64,000 nt of DNA from Cherax quadricarinatus. Taxonomy: Eukaryota; Arthropoda; Malacostraca; Decapoda; Parastacidae. Made by a program: the position numbers and the translations under genes. Positions 1 through 8,462 of the stretch are shown one piece after another (the first letter of the stretch is position 1; every line of letters begins with the position of its first letter). The notes below the pieces were generated by a model that did no database searches, was not told the DNA's origin, and was given only the letters and a program-made list of their open reading frames with translations. The DNA lies in assembly GCF_038502225.1 (NCBI RefSeq), contig NC_091300.1:43328032-43392031 (forward strand). Direction: 5' to 3'.

Positions 1-78
1 AAGTCAGTTGATCAAATGAAAATGCTGGCCCACAGATGGCTCCAACTTCATCCTGTTCCCTACTTGAATGTCTCATAA
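1..78 (+). pseudogene. LINE reverse transcriptase, last 25 codons (cut by window edge)
   Basis: Frame 1 reads KSVDQMKMLAHRWLQLHPVP and then YLNVS before a TAA stop. This matches the C-terminus of the reverse transcriptase at 23006-24178 on the minus strand except for one residue near the end (YLNVS here, YLYVS there). The following 120 bases, with two AATAAA-like signals, match the other copy's 3' untranslated region. The rest of this copy lies outside the window. Confidence 0.85.
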
Positions 79-206
79 CAATAAAAATGCTTTCAAATGA
101 GCTGATGTAGGTAATAGCCTTAGCTTGCCAATAAAGTTAGGGAATCCTTAACCTGTAAATAGCTTGTCAATAAAGCCAGGATCCTTAACCTTGTCAAACC
201 CCGTGT

Positions 207-759
<553 letters not shown>

Positions 760-1139
760 TTACAGAATTAAATATAATATTTTTGTGAAGGTAATAAAAC
801 AAAAAAAAAAAATTCTGATTAGTACTTACCGAGATACAGTGGTGTGAATTTGACCCAAAATGAAATTTTGACCGGTGGCGGCAACATCAGTGACTTCCAT
901 AAAATCGCATTTTTTTATTTTACGGTTTTTATACTTTTTCTTTTTTTCTATTTTTTCTTTTTCTAAGTAACATTTGTGGCCTGTGAGACCAATATAATGT
1001 ATATTGTATAGGTGTACACTCATTGTATTCAACATAACAACTGCACTAACTTGTTTATCATTACATTGCTTACAAAACTTGTTTACAAGTTTATTGTAAA
1101 CAAAATGATGAAAATAGCATGGTTATTGTGTTGAATACA

Positions 1140-1378
1140 ACAGTACCATATATCATATGGTACAATGGTGTCTGAGTGCAATGGTAAAATATGGTACCAC
1201 TGTACCATATGGTACCATTGCACCCAATATGGTACAATGGCACTATATGATACAATGGTACCATATGGTACAATTGCACCATTTGGTACAATGGTACCAT
1301 ATGATACAATGGTACCATATGGCACAATGGTACCTTATGGTACCATATGGTACATTGTATCATATGGTACTGTTGTAT
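1140..1378. repeat. TACCATATGGTACAATG palindromic minisatellite (arm 1; further blocks 1628-1800 and 2064-2325)
   Basis: Degenerate 10-12 base units, each a near-perfect palindrome built from ACCATATGGT or GTACCATATGGTAC, are joined by CAATG or CAGGG linkers. The same repeat fills three blocks inside PB-A in each arm (arm 2: 20660-20690, 21070-21340, 21600-21765, 22020-22240). Reading frames such as YHMVPLYHMVPL on both strands are consequences of the palindrome. Units could extrude as cruciforms. Confidence 0.9.
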
Positions 1379-1805
1379 TCAACACAATACACACACTAAT
1401 ATTTTCATCATTATTTTGTTAACAATAATTGTTTACAACAAAAATATGCAAAAATGTTGTATATTAGTAATGTTCTATTATATATTTACAAATGTACAGC
1501 CACTCGACAAGTTCCTTGAAGTGGATGACAAAGCGCTGTGTCTTGGAAACTGCCGAGTCACTAGCTAGCTTGCATCGCCACTCGCTCAGTCTTGGCTGGT
1601 GCCTGGTGGTATGAACATCTCCAACTGACCGTATGGTACATGGTATTATATGTTACAGGGTACCATATGGTACATTGTACTATATGGTATAGGGCACCAT
1701 ACAGTACAGGATACCATATGGTGCAGGGTACCATATGGTACAGGGTATCATGTGGTACAGGGTATTTCCATATGGTACAGGATACCATATGGTACAGATA
1801 CAGGG

Positions 1806-2072
1806 ATCCCTATGGAAATAAGTCACCCTGACTTTTATGGGTTATCCTAGATTTTATACATATGCTTGCTATGTATGATAATCTATGTAACTGTATTTGT
1901 GTACACCTGAATAAACTCACTCCAAGCACATGTGGCATCGTAAGTTTATTTAGGTATACACAAATAAAGTAACATATATTATCATACATAGCAGCATATG
2001 TTTGGAGAACCTAGGATAGCCAAAAAAAAAAGTCAGACAGACTTATTTCCATTCGATCCTGTGCCATATGTA
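1806..2072. repeat. Two SINE-like 3' modules, tail to tail
   Basis: 1806-1918 reads GGAAATAAGTCACCCTGACTT, a GGGTTATCCTAG box, a TATGATAATCTATGTAACTG stretch and ends CTGAATAAACT. 1933-2072 is the same module inverted, so the pair forms a hairpin with a short loop. It is mirrored in arm 2 at about 21340-21600. Other copies lie at 11565-11650, 12892-12980 and 54722-54835. Confidence 0.75.
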
Positions 2073-2663
2073 CAATGTACCATATTTAATGTACCAAATG
2101 GTACAATGTACTATATGTATCTAATACCATATGGTACCATATACTATTGTATGACATGGCACCATTGTACCACATGGTACAGTGTACCATATGGTACCAT
2201 TGTACCATATACCATTGTATGACATGGCACCATTTTACCATATGGTACCATTGTACCATATGATACCATTGTACCATATGGTATCATTGTACTATATGGT
2301 ACAACGGTACCATATGGTTCAAAACCATAGAATTCCTCTTCAGATCCACTTCCATCAGTCTTAGAACTGTAAGTTGTGAAGAGGAGAGTCAGAATTCACC
2401 AGGAGAGTAAGTGGGGAGTGAGAGCTTCCTTGCCGCCAGGCATGATGAACAAAGCTACTTTGGCTGCATTCCCACAATGCCATGCAAGCGTCCAGATTTT
2501 TTTTATAGTGCGCACACTGACCACCCAGACCCATTCTCTCAGATGTAGACCTACCAGCCTTCTTGCGCTAAATTTGACGCCGCTAGAATTTTGGCATAGA
2601 TCTACGGTTTGGAGCCTCAATGTAAAGCCGTAGATCTACGGCCACGGACCCTAAAGGAAAGGG

Positions 2664-2690
2664 TTAAACTTGTAAGTCAAGGTTCCACTG
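2664..2690. mobile_element. End of a CAGTGGAACC Tigger-type element, host of PB-A
   Basis: TTAAACTTGTAAGTCAAGGTTCCACTG followed by TA is the inverted terminal repeat seen at 33445, 20299 and 60843. PB-A sits at the TTAA inside this terminal repeat. The TA at 2691-2692 lies within an older CAGGAAGG-family element, so this Tigger fragment was itself inserted there. Confidence 0.7.
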
Positions 2691-3000
2691 TATTTTATCG
2701 CTCTAGGGCTCTTTAAATTAGTACGTGTGGGTGGGGTGGGGTGTTGTGGGGTGGGGTGGGGTTGGGTGGAGTGTGGTGGCCTGGCTGGCTACCATACTCA
2801 CCACATCTAACTTCTTACAATAAACACTACTCACTTCTCACCCTACATTAAGACTACAAATATTTTGAGGTAATGAGTGTACTGTGTATGTATTTTACTT
2901 TTTATTGTTTTTTTATTCTTGTTCAATTCCTAACTTAACCCTTTGACTGTTTTCGACGTATAAATACGTCTTACGAGCCAATGTTTCCGACGTATATATA

Positions 3001-4558
3001 CAGGAAGGCCCCGCTTTACGGCGTTTCACTTTACGGCGTTCCGCTAATACGGACATTTCAAATTATGACCAAAACTCACTATACGGCTCCCCACTGACTT
3101 TCTAATCTACGGTCACGTGCTTTCCACCCTGTTTGTTTACATTCTCCATGAGCTCAGTAAGCACCAAGTCTCTCCATTTTGTCTGGAAACTTAAAATTTC
3201 AAATGTTTTTAAAAGTTATTTCATATTTTATATATACTCTGATAATTATACTTATGTATACCTGTACCTAAATAAACTTACATACATCAAGTCATTTAAA
3301 TGTCGTATATTACGTTAATATACACATTTTCATTAATCCATCCATGATATTTTTTCAAAATTATATAATAAACACGATGCATAACATATAAATAAGATAA
3401 ATACACCCCACAGTAGAATAAATAAACATAAATGTGAGCTGTGTAGCAGACGACTTCCACAAGTGGTGATAATAACAATACTGAGTCTCATTAAATGTCG
3501 TATATTACGTTAATATACACATTTTCATTAATCCAGCCATGATATTTTTTTCAAAATTATATAATAAACACTATACATAACATATAAATAAGATAAATAC
3601 ACCCCACAGTAGAATAAATAAACATAAATGTGATCTCTGGTAGCAGACGACTTCCACAAGTGCGCCATAATAACAATAGTCACGGAGTCTCATTAAATGT
3701 CGTATATTACGGTAATATACACATTTTCATTAATCCATCCATGATATTTTTTTCAAAATTATATAATAAACACGATGCATAACATATAAATAAGATAAAT
3801 ACACCCCACAGTAGAATAAATAAACAAATGTGAGCTGTGTAGCAGACGACTTCCACAAGTGGTGATAATAACAATACTGAGTCTCATTAAATGTCGTATA
3901 TTACGTTAATATACACATTTTCATTAATCCAAGCCATGATATTTTTTTAAAATTATATAATAAACACGATACATAACATAAAAAGATGATAAATACACCC
4001 CACAATAGAATAAATAAACATAAATATAAGATGTGGGAGCCTGGTTTGTTTACTCTGTGCCTGGCCTGTCACCTCTCATGTATTCATTCTTTCTCTCTCT
4101 CATTTATTCGTTTTATCTCATTTACTTACTCCTGACCCTACATTAAGACTACAAATATTTTAAGGTAAGTAATGAGTGAACTGTATATACATTTTATCGC
4201 TCTGGGATGCTTAAATATCATAGAATAGTATGTGTGGGTGGGGTGGCCTGGTGAAATAGCCTGCCTATTACAATACATACCACACTTGATTTCTTACAAT
4301 AAATACTACTTGTCTCACCCTAGATTAAGACTATAAATATTTTAAGGTAAGTAATGAGTGCACTATGTGTGTATTGTACCTTTTTATTGTTTTTTGATGC
4401 CTGGTTCTATTGCTAACTTAATATATGTTAGTGTAAACTTGTTATCTAGTGTTTGTATGCATTTATAAGTGGAAAAAAAGGGTGTTCCACTTTACGGCGA
4501 TTTCCGCTTTACGGCGCTAGCCTGGAACCTAACCCGCCGTATAAGTGGGGCCTTCCTG
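3001..4558 (+). mobile_element. CAGGAAGG TA-target DNA element (arm 1 only)
   Basis: The inverted termini are CAGGAAGGCCCCGCTTTACG and, at the right, the complement of CAGGAAGGCCCCACTTATAC. It is flanked by TA on both sides (2999-3000 and 4559-4560). Arm 2 holds the empty site with one TA at 19988-19989. It contains about 3.8 tandem units of 196 bases and no transposase frame, so it is non-autonomous. Terminal subrepeats GCTTTACGGCG / ACTTTACGGCG occur twice at each end. A second copy is at 54039-55904. The superfamily is unproven; a TA duplication and CAG ends suggest the Tc1/mariner/pogo group. Confidence 0.92.
3293..4030. repeat. 196-base tandem repeat inside the CAGGAAGG element
   Basis: Units begin CATTTAAATGTCGTATATTACG or CATTAAATGTCGTATATTACG at 3293, 3489, 3691 and 3885 and contain ATTAATCCATCCATGATAT and ACACCCCACAGTAGAATAAA. 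Spacings are 196, 202 and 194 bases. The copy at 54039-55904 also has about three units, inverted. Confidence 0.9.
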
Positions 4559-5656
4559 TACTCAATAATTCTAGCGGCTTCAAATCAAGCGGGAGAAAGC
4601 TGGTAGGCCCACATGTGAGAGAATGGGTCTGTGTGGTCAGTGTGCACCACATAAAAAAAATCCTGCAGCACACATTGCGTAATGAAAAAAAAAAAATGAT
4701 CGTTTTTTTGGAATAAAATGCCGACTTTGAGGTGTATTTTCATATAGTATTTATCACTGTATTCGCGTTTTCATGGTCTTAGGTGATAAAATGGAAACCA
4801 TATTACAGAAATATAGATGATTTTCATTACTTTGATGATGAAAACGACCTTGAAACTGAGCTCAAAGTAGCGAAAATGTTCGATTTTTACCAATGTTCAG
4901 GAGTAAATAAATCACACCACACGTCCAATACACGTCAACTGGGGAGTCTAATATTCTTTCACTAGTGCACTGATATTATTTATACCATTTTTACAATAAT
5001 GCAGTAGTCTGCATAACAGTAAATTTTGTATTTTTTTGTATGAATAAAAAATCAAAATAGAAAGCAATAATAATATACGAGGGGCCTAGAGATGTGACTA
5101 ATGAACAGAGCATATGTTATTTTAGTGCCACAAATGTCTACCTTGTTTATTCTGGACCCTATTTTGAAATTGGCATCTTTTTTAGTTTGCATGAAATTGG
5201 CCAAATTGCCAATTTCTGACCACCATATTGGGTAGTCCAAATTAGTAAATGGGAGGTTTCTTGTACTCAGCTGATAGCTAAAATGGAGTTCTAAAGAAAT
5301 AGCTATGAGTTTGGTCAACTGGAACAATGGAATTGGCTGAAAATAGGGCTCAAAGTCGGCGAAATCGCCGATACGCATATGTCGCCGAGACCGCTAACTT
5401 CGCGGGAGCATAATTCCATGAGTTTTCAACCAAATTTCGAACTTTTGGTGTCATTACCATCGGGAAAAGACTCTATCATTTCATAAGAAAATTTTTTTTT
5501 TTTTTCCAAAAATTGAGCGACAGAATGACAGTTTCAGAAAGGGGCCTGAAACAGTCAAAGGGTTAATACATGTTAGTGTAAGCTTATTATCTGACATTTA
5601 TAAGTGGAAACAAAATGCCATGGCTTTCTTTGTAGTCAGCAAACCAAAAATTTTAA

Positions 5657-6055
5657 TTACACATTGTAACCTTTACAAAGAAATAAACCTTCATCTTTAT
5701 CCTTACTCCTCCATTTTAGGTGTCTCAAGTTGAAATCTCCCAGTAGCAAGATATTTGGGGCAGGAGCTGGGAGATTTTCCAGACAGTAGTCAGTTTTCAA
5801 AACCTGCTCCTGGAATTGCTGGGAAGTTGCATCTGGAGGCTTGTATACAACCGCAATGACAAGGTTTTGGTTTTCAATCTTTACCGCCAAAACTTCAACT
5901 ACATCATTTGAGGTGCTTAGCAGTTCTAAGCAAATGAGCGACACTGTGATGTACAAGCCAACCCCCCTTTGTTGCCTGTTTAGTCTGTTGCATTTGAATA
6001 AGTTATAACCTGGGTTCCACATTTCGTTGTCAAAATGATCCTTTATGTGTGCCAC
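5657..6055 (-). pseudogene. LINE endonuclease domain fragment (arm 1)
   Basis: 132 codons contain features of an apurinic-type LINE endonuclease: GVGLYI, then VLAVKIENQNLVIAVVYKPP, then ILLLGDFNLRHLKW, where the GDFN motif carries the catalytic-site aspartate and asparagine. No reverse transcriptase follows. It was joined to the neighbouring piggyBac pseudogene, since the two abut at 6055/6056. The arm 2 copy (18489-18887) differs at two residues by eye (K to R near residue 21, G to D near residue 123). Confidence 0.75.
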
Positions 6056-7970
6056 AACAGACCCTCAGCCAGTACCTCTGGGGCGGCGAGTGTGGCCACA
6101 CCAGACCCTCGGTCAAGCACATCTGGGGTGGCCAGTGTCACTACCCAGAGACAACTAGGCAAGCAGAAATTATCATTTTCTGTATTTTAGTGAAGAGAGT
6201 GAAAGTGATATAAGTGATGATGAGATTGATTTTATGCCCATAGATGATTCGTCAAGTTATAGTGATATACAATACATTATTCCCCAGTGAAGCATACCTT
6301 TAGGCACTGTCGCCTATGCTCAGGCAGTGTGCCACATGTAGTCCCCAAGGGTCATGGAAGAGCATGATCAAAAAACCCCAGCCACTGATAGTAATACTGA
6401 TCATGAAGGAGAAATATGCTGGGATGAAGGAAGAGGTGGTGGTGATGCCTGGGCTGCATGGCGCGGTGGGCAGGCAGACAAAGGACCGCTTGGCACCCCC
6501 TCAACCATGTGCTGCCTCCACTCCCATCCCTCCTCCTGCTCCCCCACACCCCATGCCACAGGTCCACCCTGCACCATCTGACCATGAATGGAACTGGACA
6601 AAAATACATTCCAGTCACATCCTTCAGAATTTTGATGCCAGTGGAAGTGGCATCCTCCTAGAATGTCCCATCACGAATGAGTCTACAGGTTAGACTTTTT
6701 CTAATTATACTTTGACGAGCCTATAATGAACCTGATTGTCACACAGATAAACAATCCCTACTGCTATATAAAGGATAACACAGATGTTGCAGAATCATCA
6801 CGGCTGTGCAGGTGGAAAGCTACAACTGTGGCTGAAATGTACTTATTCCTTGGCACTGTCATGCCTCATATGTATAAGCACAATATAGCACAGTATTGGT
6901 CCACAGATCCATAGACTACTTTATCAGTACCCCTGTCTTCTGTGACCTCCTTCCCTGCAACAAATTCACTCTGTTACTTAAAATATTGTATTTCTCAGAC
7001 AGGAATAGGCCCAATGGAAATGACCTTCTATACAAAATCTGGGAAGTGTTTATGTATATGAAGCAGAAATTCAGTGCCTACTTTTATCCCTTCAATAACA
7101 TTGTTGTTGATGAGTCCTTGATTCTGTTCAAGGGACGACTGTCATTCAAACAATATATATGGAGCAAATGTGAACACTTTGGTATAAAACTTTTTGTTAT
7201 GTGTGACTGTCAGAGTGTTGTTGTTTTGGATGTCACTGTTTACATCGGGAGAAACACACTCGATGATGACAGGCAGATGTTTGGCATTTCCGGTGATATT
7301 ATTCGCAAGATAATGGGGCCATACCTTGACAAAGGTCATACATTTTTCACAGACAACTGGTATACAAGCCCTATGCTTGGTGACCTCCTGCATGTCAACA
7401 ACATCGATATCTGTAGAACAGTGAGAAGACACAGAAAACATTCCAAGGTTTACTGGAAGCAGTGCTGAAGGTGCAGCACAAGCAATTCATGCCAATGACA
7501 TCGTGGCACTGATGTGGCATGACAAACGGGACGTGACGTTGATGTCAACCATCCACAGAAACTAGATGATACAGACATAGTGAACAGGGAGACCAATGAA
7601 CATATTGTAAAACCAGCTGTTGCCATTGAGTATACGAACAATATGCGACTAGTCAACAAGTGTGACATGATGATAGGGTACGTTGACTGTGTGCATAGGA
7701 GTCACAAGTGGTAAACGAAAGTGTTTTTCCACCTTGTGGACATCGCATGCTCTGTCTTCAACAAGTACAAAACAAAGACTGGAAAACGACATCATTATGC
7801 AGAATTCACCCTGAATGTCATAGATCAGATAGTAAAAAAGTATAGTACCATACCTGTGCCTACCCCTCAGCAATGACCTGTCACCCAAACAACACCAGTG
7901 GGGGGAAGTGCTAGACTGAATCCTGTCTGTCACTACCTGATACCGATACTATCTACCCCAGAAAAGAAGT
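6056..7970 (+). pseudogene. PB-H (arm 1): piggyBac transposase pseudogene
   Basis: Successive frames encode an acidic N-terminal region rich in Ser, Asp and Glu (about 6060-6290), a proline-rich stretch (6316-6690), then the DDE_Tnp_1_7 core: FYPFNNIVVDESLILFKGRL with the first catalytic Asp in VDES, FVMCDCQSVVVLDV, and HTFFTDNWYTSPML with a second acidic site. Stops and frame changes separate 6316-6693, 6726-6914 and 6896-7468. Beyond 7468 the frame is broken many times but still reads NMRLVNKCDMMIGYVDCV and KTKTGKRHHYAEF. No functional protein is possible. It is more diverged than PB-B and PB-C. Confidence 0.85.
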
Positions 7971-7971
7971 A

Positions 7972-8290
7972 CAGGTCCGCCATCACAAATCCGGCAATCA
8001 GTTATTCGGTTCCTTTAGTTATTCAGCACTAATTTTGGCTAGCATAATTTCAAATTTCCAGGGTAGCCACACCAACCTGCTGGTACTGTTTCGTGGCGCT
8101 ACTTGCTGCATAAGTCATTCCAGTTTCTTTTTCTCCATTTATTGTTTTAACCTGCTTACTTTTAGCCCTAGCCATGGTTCCAATGAATAAAAGAAATGCT
8201 TCTCATTATGTAAAACACCTACACAGTACATTATCCATTAAAGATAAGGTGGCTTTGAAGCCACTGTCGGTTGCCATGAGCTCAGTCTCA
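7972..8290 (+). mobile_element. Tigger/pogo-like 5' end fragment (arm 1)
   Basis: It starts CAGGTCCGCCATCACAAATC next to a TA and reaches an ATG at about 8175 opening MVPMNKRNASHYVKHLHSTL and then SIKDKVAL, which resembles the N-terminal CENP-B/pogo helix-turn-helix start. The frame ends soon after. The right part is missing. The family call is tentative. Confidence 0.5.
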
Positions 8291-8462
8291 TGAAGCAGGA
8301 GAATATGCTTTATTATTACGCTAATATCAACACTACAGCTTATTTGCCTATCACAATTGATCTAATATGACATAATAAACAATATAAATAACATAAAACA
8401 TGTTAAATACTCCAGAATAAATAATATTTGGCATAACACTGAGCAGTTCGACGAAGGTATGA
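8291..8462. repeat. Dispersed repeat fragment (arm 1)
   Basis: The string TATCACAATTGATCTAATATGACATAATAAACAATATAA recurs with changes at 25640-25680 and 49236-49280. It appears to be an internal part of an old DNA element. No coding content was seen. It is mirrored in arm 2 at 16082-16253. Confidence 0.5.

Larger units (their letters stand above)
756..2663 (-). mobile_element. PB-A (arm 1): piggyBac derivative gutted by satellite DNA
   Basis: The right end (2663) is followed by TTAA and reads inward as a CCCTTT...GGGTCCGTGGCCGTAGATC terminal repeat, then the conserved piggyBac 5' leader and a start region equivalent to MPGGKEALTP. The left part (about 800-1560) matches the 3' regions of PB-B and PB-C, including the TATCTCGGTAAGTACT box on the minus strand. 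Almost all transposase coding sequence is missing and replaced by TACCATATGG-type satellite. The outermost 3' terminal repeat is missing, with the GA microsatellite in its place. No transposase can be made from this copy. Confidence 0.8.
2939..5562 (+). mobile_element. piggyBac-type MITE (arm 1), interrupted
   Basis: It is bounded by TTAA at 2935-2938 and 5563-5566, with terminal repeats CCCTTTGACTGTTTTCGACG and, inverted, CCCTTTGACTGTTTCAGGCC. The core is 1,064 bases after removing the element at 3001-4558. The 5' side shares the leader TTCTAGCGGCTTCAAATCAAG...CATGTGAGAGAATGGGTCTG with piggyBac elements here, so it is probably an internally replaced derivative. No transposase frame is present. 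Relatives lie at 18982, 28912, 30369, 40714 and 60946. Confidence 0.88.
2691..5640 (+). mobile_element. Older CAGGAAGG-family element, split by a MITE
   Basis: 2691-2938 (starting TTTTATCGCTCTAGGG and ending GTTCAATTCCTAAC) and 5563-5640 (TTAATACATGTTAGTGTAAG) match consecutive parts of the younger element at 4190-4480. The MITE at 2939-5562 divides them at a TTAA. The mirrored pieces lie at 20054-20290 and 18905-18981. The outer terminal repeats are not preserved in recognisable form. Confidence 0.65.

Noticed and set aside
1083..1422. Overlapping frames rich in Tyr, His, Met and Val on both strands
   Set aside because: They come from the palindromic TACCATATGG satellite, which gives similar peptides in either direction.
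6352..6618. Overlapping 66-125 codon frames on both strands around 6316-6693
   Set aside because: Only the plus-strand frame fits the proline-rich linker of the piggyBac pseudogene; the others are shadows of GC-rich sequence.
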